A stretch of 64,000 nt of DNA from Paramecium sonneborni (lineage: Eukaryota; Ciliophora; Oligohymenophorea; Peniculida; Parameciidae): positions 124,897 through 188,896 of the forward strand of contig CAJJDN010000130.1 of NCBI GenBank assembly GCA_905182985.1. Direction: 5' to 3'. The position numbers and the translations under genes were made by a program. The notes beneath the pieces are model-generated. The model made no database searches, was not told the origin of the DNA, and saw only the letters and a list, made by a program, of their open reading frames with translations. Within the stretch, counting starts at the first letter, position 1; every line of letters starts with the position of its first letter. Of the stretch, positions 1 to 13,275 are shown one piece after another.

Positions 1-45
1 ATACATATATAAATAAAAAATTTCCATATAACAACAAAAATTATT

Positions 46-3000
46 ATGATAAAAATCTATTTTTTTATAGTTCTCTTCACGACCTTAATTAAAGGTTGTT
101 CATATTTGTAGAACGATGCTATGAAAATAATATCAACTCCAAAAGAAGTCATCAACATTTAATTTACGTCAATTTTCAAATTCAATCAATACATAAAAAT
201 TACATTAATAAGTGATGATGATAAATTTGTTATTGTCAAACCTATTGAGTTGACTGAAAAGTTATAAATAAAAAGTTTAGAGAATAACTAGGTAATCTCA
301 TATAAGTTCTATAAAACAAAAAGTAGTCGTGACCCTCTACATTTTATGGCAATTTTAGTACAATCGAATGATCACTATATTGTAGAATATAATTCTCATA
401 TTTACAGTTCTTTACCATAAATTGATTCAATAACAGAAAGAATAGATTAACTTAATTCTATTTGTTATGACATAATTTAAGTCGACTCTATTTTTATTGT
501 TGATTGTTAAATGGAAGATTAGGATTATTTTTCAATTGGACAGGATAAATTTATTCCAATTTAAAAGGCTAAGAGTTAATAGAGGAAATTGGATTAAATA
601 GATAATTACATTTTAAGATGCACTGTTATTGAATTAGAATTATACATTTATGAATAAAATACAGTTCAATTTCTTAAAATTCTTGATTAGAATACAATGA
701 GTGAATTATTAAGAAAAGAAAACTTTAAACTTGAAATAAGAGATTTTAAGACTCATACAAATGGTTAATTCAGTATTTTGAATGCTTATGGAGAGTTGAT
801 AATACTTGAATATAATAGAGATGATAATTAATGGGTCTTAATTGAAAACTTGGATACAAAGACTTAAAATGCAATTGGATATGATATTGATATAGAAACT
901 AATTAATATGTAGTAATTTAAGAAGAAATTCTTTATTTCAAATCAAAAACAAATTAAGAATATTCTGTTAATGTAGTTTTAAATGAAAAAAGTAGTGTTT
1001 ATTTAACAAAAAATTATATATTATTTTAAAAGTCAGATATACTAATACTTTATGATTAGAAATTGGAAAAGCTTTATTCAATTCTAATGGATTAATCTAA
1101 GTATAGAATTACATCGAATCCTAATTTTGATAGTATAATTGCTTTGGGTGATACTGAAATTTATCGTTATACAATTAATAGTGATTACTATTTATAATTT
1201 AAATCTGATAACCTTTAAGAATAATACAGTCAAATATAAATAGTGTAAGGTCTAAGTCCAACTAAGTGTTAAGTCACTATTTCTTATAAAGTAATTTCAA
1301 CAGATACAATGGAAATGTTTTAAACTTAAGAAGCATCTGCTTTATTTGCATACGGAGTGAATTTAGATGAGAGGGTTGCATAATTTCAACCTGTTTATTA
1401 AGGACCAAATCTTCATTATGAATTTTATAATAATGATATTTTAAAAGTGCAAGTTAATAATCATTTAGATGTTGAAATTGTGAATTTAGATTCAAAAGAT
1501 ATTGTTTATAGAAAAGCTATTTCAAATCTTAATCCATAGTAAATATATTTTATATAATAAAAATAAAACTTAGATATTGAGGGTTTCAAGTGTGAGAATA
1601 TTTCATAAACAAAAATTAATTGTAATATATGGTTTGAAAAAATCACCTTCCTTAAATTAGAAGATTCATCAAAATAGATTTGGTGGATGAATTAAGATGG
1701 GCTTTATTTTGCAAATTTAAATGATAAATCAGTAAATATATATTATTTATCTAACTATGAAAAATAATTTGAATAATTTTAAGTTATTGAATTACAAACT
1801 CAAGGAAACTCATTAAACACTGATGGAATTCATTTGTTTATTTTAGTTGAAAAAGATGTTGAAATATATACAATCAATTCAAAAGAATGGAAAAAATTAT
1901 CCATAGACTTTAAAGGTGTTAGTTAAGTTTTTTCATCACCATATTAAAAAGATATTGTATTTATCTATGATGATATTAAATTATCTTTATATAGCTTACA
2001 GTATTAAAAGTTATCATTAATTTGGTTTACATCTTTTGAAAGTAAAGAGGTAATCAAAATTGCCATAGCACATTATTATTTCTCCATTTTGATAAAAATT
2101 TAAGAAGTTTATGAAATTCTAGTTTTTAATATTGAAAATGAAGGTCATATTTATTTCTAAAGAAAATTAAGTTTATATCATCATGCAAAAGCTGATATCT
2201 CATTTTTTGATTCCAATTATTTTAATGACTAAATATATATTGCAGGAACACATGACATAACTGGAAAATAGGAAATTTTGGTTTATAAAATGGCTTAAGT
2301 ATCTTTAAACTCTTAATTCATGATTTTAAATATTACATCTTCTCTAATATCAGCTGCTAATAATTTTTTATTTATTAATGATTTTAGTGCATAAAAATTT
2401 TATTCATATTTCCTTGATGGAAATTATTTTGTCAGTACTGCTTTTGATACTTCTTATCAATAATAAACTTACAATAAAGATATTTAATTATAAGGAAAAG
2501 TGTCTAATACAGATTTTAATAGACTTATTAAAGAAGTTCCAATTTCTATAATAAATAGTGGAACTTAATTATTTGGAATTAAAAAATAATTAAATTTTAC
2601 ATATGATAAAGATGAAAATAGAAGTCATTGTTTTGAAACAGGATAATCATGGTATAATGGTTAAGCTTTTGATATTGAATTATAAGAACCTTATGGAGAT
2701 ATCGAATATTAAAAAACATTAATTAAATAAACTGAAACTATTTAATCTAGTGAATCTATTATGGAATTTGATCTTAATACTTTAGTTTAATTAATCTAAA
2801 ATAAAATTATTTTAATTAATAAAGCAGATTTTTAAACTACTCAATTTTCATTAGATAATAAATATACATTTAATCATATTCTTTATATTAAAGATAATCT
2901 TATTTATGAGGAAGCTATTTCAAATGATTAATATTTGCTTAAACTAATTTATTATTAAAATTCTTAATTTTATTTAAAGGAAGGAGAAATTACTTATAAT

Positions 3001-4018
3001 TATAAAATTAAAAAAGCTTATCAACATTAGGATAGATTTTTTATTTGGATTCTTAATTATGTAATAGCATATGATACAAAAGTTGATTGCCTTGATTTGA
3101 ATTAATATCAAGTCATTAAAAGAATTTTTCCATTATCTGATCCAGAATCAATTGAGATTCTACATATTAAGGATCAAATTTACTATTTTTTTTCTATAAG
3201 TTTTTCTGGATAACTTGAAATTATAGCTTATGAAATAATTAAGACTTCTTAAAAAAATTTTTTTTTTGGAATTTGATTTGGTATCTGTTCTAAGTAGGAA
3301 AGGCTTATTTTTACCTTTCAATTATAGATGTAAAGGCATGTTGTTGACAAAGAATCTAATTGTTATAGCTTTTGATAATTTTGTTTCATCTTCATTTAAT
3401 TATAAGATAGATTGTTCAAATAATTATTTATGTGATGTTAGTTATTTTGATTATAAAGAGAGTTATTAATAGTTTAGTAATTGGAATTTAACAAATTAAC
3501 TTCCAAGCTTATATTTAGATTAAGATATACTTACTTTAATTTATTAATCGTAAAAGAACTATGAAATATTGTATTACGATTTAAATGATAATGGAAATGA
3601 AAATGTAATTGGAAATGTACTTAAGTCAGTGATAGCTTATTTATAGTCAGAAACTATTAATTAATCAAATATTGTTTAATCTTTTGTTTACAATTATAAT
3701 CAATAATTACATTTATTAAGTTCAACAAAAAACAACTCAAAATTGTAACACTTTATATTGAAACGATCCCCTTAAATTTGTATAGATAAATAATCTTTAA
3801 CCTAGAAAGCAAATTTTTAATTGAAAAACTTAAATTAAGAAAAAATTATAGAATTAAACTTGAATATAAAAATGAATGAGCCTGAAACTTCACACATTAA
3901 ATTATGGATAATATTAGGGATTATATTGATAATAGTGATTGTTGGTATTTCAGTGACTGTTTATTGTTAAAGGAAAAAAAGAAAGTCTGTTAGATAAGAT
4001 TTATTAATAAAGAATTGA
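46..4018 (+). CDS. large single-pass surface protein (one frame break)
   Basis: With TAA/TAG as Gln this reads as one protein of about 1323 residues. It starts with a cleavable-looking signal peptide (MIKIYFFIVLFTTLIKGCS). A long extracellular part of about 1270 residues follows, with no domain I recognise. Near the end is one transmembrane helix (LWIILGIILIIVIVGISV) followed by a short basic tail ending at TGA 4016-4018. The frame shifts once inside an A7-T10 tract at about 3254-3267. The part before it is in the ATG frame and the part after it in the frame of the stop; dropping one base gives exactly 1324 codons. The architecture matches the gene at 7693-11868. I infer a surface protein of the large ciliate transmembrane families. 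Function is unknown. Confidence 0.8.
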
Positions 4019-4041
4019 TAAATTATATAAATATATAAATA

Positions 4042-7000
4042 ATGTAAAAAGAGAAAGAAGAAGTATAATCTCCAGATCCTTTGAATAAATCATAATCAAA
4101 TTCAAAATCAAGATTGAATTCTGAATAATCATCTTAAAATTTGAATTCTCCAAAAGAAATAAAATCATAAGAGAATCCAAGTAAAGAAATTTCATAAATA
4201 AATTCTATTGAAAAAGAGCATTTACATGTTGAATAAGAGTAAGAACTAAATCAAGAGTAATAATTATTAAAAGAAGAACGAGATTAAGTACCTTAATAAA
4301 TTGTTTAATAAAATAAAGGATAAGATCAAAATTAAAATAGAAAAAGTTTAGCAAGCTTGAGAAAACAACGAATATCAATTTTAAATAATGCTCATCGTTT
4401 TAAAGGAAAGGATTAAAAAGTTAGTTAGACTTCTTTTACTTCCTTTACTTCTTTATCACCTGATTCTCCAGACACTTAAGGAAATAAGAGATAGAGTAAA
4501 ATGTAATTGACTCAAAGATAATTGGAATTAGAGGAATTAGAGAAATTAGAGAAGAAGGATGAAGCATAAAGAGTTAAATTAATTGAGTGGTTAAAAACTG
4601 AATTTATGTTTAAATAAATACATCCTTTTGATTTGTTTACAGCATTTGATGATACTAGTACAGAGTTTTAATTACGTTAAAGTGAATTAGAATAAGCATT
4701 TAAATATTTAAACATCGACGTTGGTGAGGATAATTATCGAATACTCAATAAATATTATAAAGTTAAAGATGCAATAAGTACTTTGAGGTTATGTTATCAT
4801 ATTGTAGAAGATTTACCTGAATTAATGTTTATGACAATAAATCATATAATCATTAAGTATCGTATATTGATTGAAATCTTTTTTGATGAAATTACATAAT
4901 CAGAAAAATTATTTACATCAGATTCTCTTAAATTATTGAATAAAGAATTTGAATGGGGATTTGAAGAGAAGCAAATGTCTGTTGCACATAATTTAATGAC
5001 AGATTATGGAAATACATCAATCAATCTTTAATTATTTAAGCAAAAGCTTTAGTCATGTCCTTAAGCAATTGATTCTAAATTAAATAATGAAATGTATTAA
5101 TCAATTGTTAATATGATAATTTAGAATGATTCTATTGTAACATTCAGTTTATTGCTGTAAGATTAAGATTAAGCATCATCAGGAGAAGTTGCTTTATATA
5201 TTTTCACTGATATCTTATCTATGTATATTGATAGAGCATTATCAAGAATTGAATTGAATGCAATAAGAATATTTCTTTAGGTTGAAAGGGATGAAGAAGT
5301 TGTAACATATAATAAATTGCTAACTGATGCTCTTAAAATCATAGAAGATTAAAAGACTATACGATAATAATAATCTGCAAAAATATAGAAATTCTAGTTG
5401 TAATTAATGTAATTGTACTTTAATTCAATTGATAATGTGTCTTAGTTATAAGAGTAATATTTTAAAGACAAGAACAAAATGACTAGGGAGCAATTTATTA
5501 AATAGACGTTCTAAATAACAAATGGTAAAATAGATAAAGAAAGTGCAAATTATATTTATTAAATGATTTTGGAAAGTAAATTGGATCAGAAAAACATTAT
5601 GGTTAATGATTTAGAATTTGATTAGTTTATGAAGAAGAAAAAGTAAGAGTTATCAATTTAGGAAAAAGCAGATTAAATTAATTCTCCTTTGAATTAAGAA
5701 TAGTTTAGAGAGTTATATGAATTATAAAAGAATTTGAATAAAAAATCGTTATAACGATTATCAGTATAAATCATATAGAGTCCAAAGTCTTCGGATAAAT
5801 CAAATTAAAATTCTCCTGAGAAATCGGACTTAAAAAGAGTTTCATTTAAGAAATTTCCAGATTAGAAGGAAGTTCAATAAGATTAAGAAATAAAATAAGA
5901 AGAGAAAGCATTAATTTCTACATAATAATTAAAATTAGATGTTTATTAATATTTTGAAGATTTGGACACAATTTAATTAAAATATTTGACTCAATAATAG
6001 ATGTTTTTTGGTTTATTAAAAGTAGGGATATTAATAAAAGGTTAAACTTTAATGTAATAAAAATCATATGATTTTGGAGGATTTGAGAAATTTGTATTGT
6101 TGTAAATGAAGACATTTTATAATTCTTAAAAATTGATATACTAATTGAAATAAGAATTTGATTAATATAAGGATTCAGAGACTGATGTAGTAAATATGCA
6201 ATAATTGAAGTAAATAAAAACTGATTAAAAATTAGGTAATTATTTGAGAAAGTGAATTTGAATGTAAAATTTGAAGATGTGATATTTATATATTAGACTT
6301 TAGATAGATAGAGAAGTGGTTATATAAAATTGGAAGACTTTTTTTATTTGATTCATTAACATCCATTGATAGATTATAGATTAAATGAGTTATTATTTCG
6401 AGTAAATGCTAAATCAATAATTAGATGAAAGGTTACTATGAGAATTCATTAAGAGCATAAAGAGTGTTTTATTAAAAAATGCCATTTAATTACATAAGAC
6501 CATTTACAATAAAGGCAAATCCACCAAGTTATTCATTTAGATTTAGACCTAATGTATTGGGGAAATTTGAGGTAGAATAAAAAGGGAAAGCATGGAATGT
6601 ATATAAGATAAAGATATTATCTGGAGAAGGTATACCTTCACCAGAAGAGAAGAAGAATTGTTTCAGAAGAGAAGTGATTGTAGGAATATATGATAAGTTT
6701 TATAAAGAGTTTATAGAGAATACAGTGATAGTGAAAGCAAAGTATTAGATGGAGAATGAAGATATATGGGAATTTCCATCAAGGAATAGGAATAATGGTT
6801 TTTTTTTGAATTGTGAGAGATAAAATAATGATTTGCATTTAGTGTTGATATTTGAATTGATAAGTTATTATTTAGAGAATGGAGTAGTATAGAAGGTAAG
6901 TTGTGGATTTGTAGAGATTCCAATATCTCATATAATATAATAAGGAACATTTGATTTAGCATTAAAAGGAGGATTTATAGAATAGGAGATAGCAATAAAT

Positions 7001-7684
7001 AGGAGTGATATAAGATGTAGAAGAGGAGGGTTTGCAAATATAGTTGCAAAACTAAAGGGAGAAATTCAACCACATTTAACAATAAGTTCTACAAAACGTT
7101 CTCGCAGACCTGGATTGCTTATAGAATTAGAAACAATGGCTCCATTATGTTTATGTCATAGAAATATGACTTAAATAATTTATGCTTATAAAAGATTTTC
7201 TAGAGATATCTTAGAAGAGGAAGGAGATGTTCATATCTAATCATTGAATATGTTTCTATTTTCACTTGATTGTCCATATATTAATAATAGAATCTGTAAA
7301 TTATGGATTCGTACTATTAAAGGAAAGATGATTGGGAAAGAGAAGAATGTATTTTCTATTCTTATTGGATAATTACAAAAATTAATGAAAATGAAATCTT
7401 TTAATTTCAACCCTTATTCACCTCAAGAAATCTTCCCTCCTGATGTAGGAAGAGTAAAAAAAGATGTTGTTAAATCAGTACTCTTAAATACTGAATTCTT
7501 AATTGATTCCTCTTTCGAAAACAAATTAAATCTACCTGGAGACAAGATTTTAGATGAGTAAATCTAGAAATATGGTGAAATATAAGAATAAGGAGTATTT
7601 GATAATGAATAGAATCCATTTGATCCTTATAAGAATGGACTTAATTTAAAGGGATATGAACCTTATGTAGAATAAATCCAATGA
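4042..7684 (+). CDS. 1197-aa EF-hand-like protein, nephrocystin-like C-terminus possible
   Basis: Starts 23 nt after the previous stop. Two short introns, 6210-6235 (26 nt) and 6402-6424 (23 nt), restore one frame of 1198 codons. The first 180 residues or so are Gln/Ser/Lys-rich. The middle is helical with weak EF-hand-like pairs (helix around HPFDLFTAFDDT). A clearer EF-hand-type loop, TLDRQRSGYIKLEDFF, lies just after intron 1. The last 400 residues are globular and well conserved in style (PFTIKANPPSYSFRFRP, CPYINNRICKLW). The C-terminal third, ending with an NPFDPYKNGLNL-type tail, vaguely recalls nephrocystin-1, but no SH3 domain is visible, so this is only a suggestion. A role in cilia or basal bodies is inference. 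Confidence 0.75.
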
Positions 7685-7692
7685 CTTATAAC

Positions 7693-10600
7693 TCATTTTA
7701 GTATTAATGATTATTATTAAAGATACATTCTTTATCTCTATTTCTATCTCTATTTCTTATTTCTATTCTTCCAATATATTACAACAAACATTAAACACAA
7801 AATCACAATTGCTATAAGTAATACTATAAGCAATGTCCAATATCTATTATTTAACATATTTTTATACTTTATTGAAGATGATTATTCAATATTGTATAAT
7901 TATACAATCATATTACTAGATTAAACTAAATTATGAGCAATCAAAACTAATTACTATTCACGAGCTTCTTCAAAAAATGTTAATGTGGCATATTCTTCTA
8001 CTTTATACAATGATAAATTCTTATTTGATAATTATAATTAAAGCAATAATTAGCCATTGTCATCATAATGAAGAGAAAAGAATTGACTAAAAGATTCTTA
8101 AATTTCTATTCCTCCAAATTATAAAATACTACCAATTTTTTCATCATTATCAATTATTTTATCTAATCTATACAAACAAATTGTATATTATTGAGTAGAT
8201 TCTTTTTTATAAGCAAGTGCTAAGTAATTTTTTACAATTGATGATGGATACATCACTTTAAAATCTGAATATCTCTATATCAATTAAGTTATTAATATTT
8301 CCTTAAATAATTCATCCTCAAATCTTACAATCATTTTTAAATGAGCAATCTCATTAGTCAATAAAATTATATTAAATATTTAATAATTTTTATTAGCTTC
8401 ATCACCACATTTTAGAATCTTATAATAAGTAATTCCTTCATTTACTTTCTCACCTATCCATGATTCTAAACTACTCTTTGGAGATATGCGGATTACATCA
8501 TTTATTTTTATTAATGATTGTATCATGTTATTACTGTATTAAAAATCTTAAACATATATCCCAAAATTTAATTCATTCATAAACACTCTCACTATATTTC
8601 CAAATTAATATGTAATAAAACTTCTTACTGTAAAATTTGGTTATTTTGATTTATCTACACAAGACATCTTAGAAAAACTTAAAAAATTCGGAGGAGAATA
8701 ATTCATTTTCCAAGAACATAAACTAGTTTATTCATCCTATTCATTTGCATCTAATAAAATAATATTATAATAATCTAAAATCTCTATCTGCGTTATCTTT
8801 CTTAATATTCTAATAATTATTGGATTATCAACTAATCTAAATTAAGCTTTATCTTCTCTTATTACAAAAGCAATAAAGGATCGCCAAAACATTTGAGTTG
8901 TACCAGTTATAAGAATTGTATCATTTTTACACCAAATATTTTGAGGAGTATAAGTTTAATCCAAAATAAAATAAAAACGTTAATATTTTACGTAATGTTA
9001 TTGATCTAAAAATATCAAACTATTTTTAGTTAGAATTACTGATAGATTTTCTTCTAATTAACATTCACTTAAAATATCATCATAATGATGAACATTTGAT
9101 ATCTAATGAACTTTCTATGTTAAGACAATTTAATCATTGCATTATTAACATTCTATCTTGTAATCAATCACCAATCCATTAAACCAATTATTTGGAATTT
9201 ACACATTCTTTGATTCTAAATATAATTTATCACTAACTTAAACTGCTTCAATATTTGTCATCAAATTTAGAAAAATTACATTCTATACTTATTCTATTTT
9301 TCCTGGAGAATCTATTGTAAGATAAGATATCTTTAATTCTTTTCTATGTAAGTATTTAGAATCAAATTTAGATGTAATTATAGCTTGAAAATCCTTAGCA
9401 ACATAAAAATTCTTAATTTAATTCTATGAACCTGCATGAATTAATAATCCTGACTAATGAAATGCTGTAATACCTAAATTTAATTCTTTTTCTGCATACC
9501 ATCCCAAAGGTGCACTAGTTAATAAACAATCTCTTAATTCAACCTAAGGTTAATATATTAATAACACTGTCTATTATAAAACTGGAGTATATGCTTTTAT
9601 AATTATTAAATTCATTTTAGACAGTATTTCAAAGGGTTTGTGTAATACATAATGAAATAAAGGTATTATTTTTAAAAGATTTATTTATTACATTTTTGTA
9701 CTATATTCTCTAATTTCCTATTTGTAACCATAATCGACAGCAACAAAGAAGGTTTCATCAGTCAATCCAACTGCTAACTATTCACTATTAATGAATTGAA
9801 TACAATCCATTAATTTAAAAGAATTTAAGAAATATCCTATATAGATATTCTACTCCCCAGTTATTAATAATAAATTTTATTAAATCTAAACTGATTTAGG
9901 ATTAAATTAGAAGAAAGGAATATCGAATGTTGTAATAGTATCAATAATTTATTCTGTAAATAATGAAATGATATCAATTTATTATTTTCTTTATTAAACA
10001 ACAAAAACATGAGTCTTTGATAGTGTAAATGAAGTTATTTCTGAAATATCATCTTTTAAACTTGTACTTATTGTAAACATTGATTTAACAATAGATTGAT
10101 TCAATTTATAAAGTTCTAGAGTATGTGAAAATTTAGATATATAACCAAAAATGAGAAAGTTTTCATAAACCCATTAAAAAGAATCTTTACTTAAAATTCT
10201 ATTTGGATAAAATTAATGAACCTTCTAACAATTAAATTCATTATAAGTATTGCTAATTGAACATTGATATAAAATGACTTTGAGTTTTTTAGATTGAACC
10301 AAGATGTAAACATTTTATTCTACTTCAAGTATATCAACATAAACAGAATCATTAGATTAATCATTTGATTCAGACCAAACAATTCCTCTAATTTTGATAT
10401 CTTCCATATATCCAAGTTATAAAGAAATACTTTCATCTTATAATTCAATTTGAGCTTTGATATTTGAACCAGAAACTCCTATTTCCTTAAAAATAGGTAC
10501 TTAAGGATCTGTCGGATAATTTATTAATTATTTAATTTGATGTTATAAATTTATCTTCGGATATAGTTTGTTATCTAGATAATCATAGATTATATAATTA

Positions 10601-11868
10601 ATATTCACTGCACATTAATTTAATTCGGTAGCAATTAATAATAATTTTTGCATTTCATAATTAGCTTTATTGTTAAATTGCATAATTAGGTATCCATTTG
10701 AAATAAAAAAGGATTATTACTAATTTTATTGAACAACATAGATTTATGTTTTGAAAACATTAAATGTGATTATTGAAGGATCATCAAATATAATAGTTTT
10801 TATTTTGATTGTAGGATTGATCTAATGAATTATTAGTAAAGTTGAATTGTAAAGGCAAAGATATTACTTTCTATCATATTCTCCAATAAATTCCATTTTA
10901 ATTTTGATTAGACTTAAATCTTAGAGCGTCCAAGTTTGATTATATTTTGCATTTTTATTAATTACCATCAAATCATTAGTATTATATGCTATAGCCATTT
11001 AATAAGTATTTGTATCTTTTAAAATACAAAAAGAAGAGTAATAAGCATCTTATGATGAACTATAAATTTAATCAAATTCAAATTAATTTATTGATTTGAC
11101 TTTCAAACTAATGAGTCCTCTTTTTTAATCCAATATTAATAGATCATTCAAAGCATATTTTGTTTAAATGAATGAATAAGTTCCATTTGTTTTCAGTAAG
11201 TTATTTAATAGACTTTAATCTATGATGGTTCCTGTATCTTTAAGGGAATAATCATAATATAAAATAATAACTTTGTTTTATGTACTTACTAAAATGAAAC
11301 CATTTTCAACCTCGACATCCAAAATCTATGCGTCAATATTAAATTCTTAATTTGTTCTTGCTATCCATAATTTAGTTCCATCAACCAATAGAATGACATT
11401 CTCTCGAATAATTCTAACAAATTAGCATTTCTGAAATGTTGAATAAAATACAGTTTTAATTGATGGATAGCGTATTTAATATATTGTATGTTTCTTTAAA
11501 AGTAATGCTCTTGATTCTACATGATAAAATCTATTCTTCATTGTGTGCATATCAATAAAGGTTAAATTTGCTAATTCTTAATTTAACTCATACTCAAATC
11601 TTCAGTTGTGTAATCTGATGTTATGGGATTCATAATTTGTACAATATTAAAATTATCGTAAATCCCATTCATGGAATACTCAACATTTTCACCTTAAACC
11701 AATTCACCTAAATCTAATTCAATTCTTTCAAAAGTAGAACTATACAGAGTAATTTGATTGACTCTAATGATATTCAATCAATTACTGCATTTAAGTTAAA
11801 TTGATTCTACAATTAATTTGATCAAGAGTAAATAATTTAACATATAAATATTAAATTTTTATTAACAT
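7693..11868 (-). CDS. large single-pass surface protein, relative of 46-4018
   Basis: Minus-strand gene whose stop lies 8 nt from the stop of the preceding plus-strand gene. Introns at 11764-11785 (22 nt) and 11571-11593 (23 nt) give 1377 codons. A long ectodomain leads to one transmembrane helix (WTLLIVLLIAIVILCLMFVV) and a short tail rich in Lys, Arg and Gln. The layout and length are those of the gene at 46-4018, so the two are probably members of one family in opposite orientation. The start is the weak point. The in-frame ATG at 11868 gives a poor signal peptide, whereas the ATG at 11843 in another frame gives a convincing one (MLNYLLLIKLIVESIQLKC). One base change or an unrecognised splice near 11790 would reconcile them. 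Confidence 0.75.
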
Positions 11869-12268
11869 CTCTAAATTATTTATATAAACTACCTAAGAAG
11901 ATGGATATCAAGATAATCAAATATAATATTTTACATTTAATCAAAATAATTGAATTAATTATTTAATCTTTACAAAGAATCTTAATATATAAGTTAGCTT
12001 ATAAATAATAAAAAAATATGAACTTATAATATATATTACTAAAACTATTAATCCTTGTTTCTTAGTCGTTTAATATTTTGATAGAATCCTTCTCATAGTA
12101 ATATAAAATAGGAAGATAAATAGATTAAGTTAAGTTAAATAAAAAATTTATTATTCTATCAGATTAGACTCATTAAATATTTTAGCTAAGAATTGGATCA
12201 TGATGATTAAAATAAGAATAACATTTTTTTTGACTGTTCCACTTTATTTAAATTGATATTTAATAAAT

Positions 12269-12721
12269 ATGGACCAAGAAGATATTAATTTGAAAATTAT
12301 AAAATTGAATAGTTAAATATTTTATAAATGGTAAGCTATAGTTTTTTCTTGCCATTTATAAATGAATTTAAGAGCAATATTAGATCATTTAAATTAAGTG
12401 AAATAAAAATAAGAGCTAAATTTAATTAGCATGCAAGAGATAACCAATCATTTTTCAGATAATTTCAATTCTTTAGAATTATACAAAAATCCATATAATC
12501 AGTTTATGATATTCAATATAATATTTAAAACTTATCTTGAATAAAATCTACATACAAAAACACCATTGTAACTTTAAATGATAATTCTATATACTTTATA
12601 TTTAAGTCTTGATACTCCTTTTGTTTAAAGGGAACCTTATAATTTATTCTTTTTTATGTTCTATAAATTAAGTAATGTTTGTGGATACTTCGAATCTTAA
12701 ACTAATATATATCAAACTTGA
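12269..12721 (+). CDS. possible 150-aa protein, CNOT11-like segment
   Basis: An ATG-to-TGA frame of 150 residues whose composition looks coding. A segment around PLQLQMIILYTLYLSLDTPF followed by VQREPYNLFF resembles in pattern the helical region of CNOT11 (CCR4-NOT subunit 11), where a hydrophobic helix precedes an E-P-x-x-N-P motif. Known CNOT11 proteins are much longer, and I found no continuation in the next 500 nt. If real it is a fragment or a very short relative. The resemblance is from memory of the family and is weak. A false ORF is also possible, because TGA is rare in this composition. Confidence 0.35.
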
Positions 12722-13275
12722 ATAATAAATCATTAATAAAAAATAAATATATCTTCCTCAACTAAAGATTTCTATATTTCATTCATTATTGTAAATATTT
12801 AGTATTTTGTAAATTTTGATCTAAATTTGTGTTTTTTCTATCAGCCAACTCGAATATTATACAAGTTTATCTACCATTTCTTAATTAAATGAATAATCTG
12901 ATAAAAATGAATAATCGGGTTAAAATGAATTGTTTATCTTAATATTTTTATATTCTATTTATTGTTTATTCTTTAAATAATTGCTCCTAAATTATTTAAT
13001 TTAATAGTTTGATCATTTATCTATTTACTTAAAGAATTAATTTATAATAGCTTAGCGTAAAAAATAAAAATATTCAAAATCAGTCAATTCATTCATAATT
13101 AAATTTTTAAAAGCTTTGATATTTCCTTTATTTGATAAGATTCAATAAAAATTTTCTGATGTGAAAATTTTACGATTTCAAGATTTAATAATATAGATAT
13201 TAATTTGAAAAAAATGTTAAAGAATAAAATTATTCAAAAAAAGAATTGTATAAAATAATTGAAATCTTTCCTTCA

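Noticed and set aside
3266..3469. Stand-alone 67-codon ORF
   Set aside because: It is the middle of the large surface protein after the homopolymer frame break, bounded only by TAA/TAG codons that are glutamine here.
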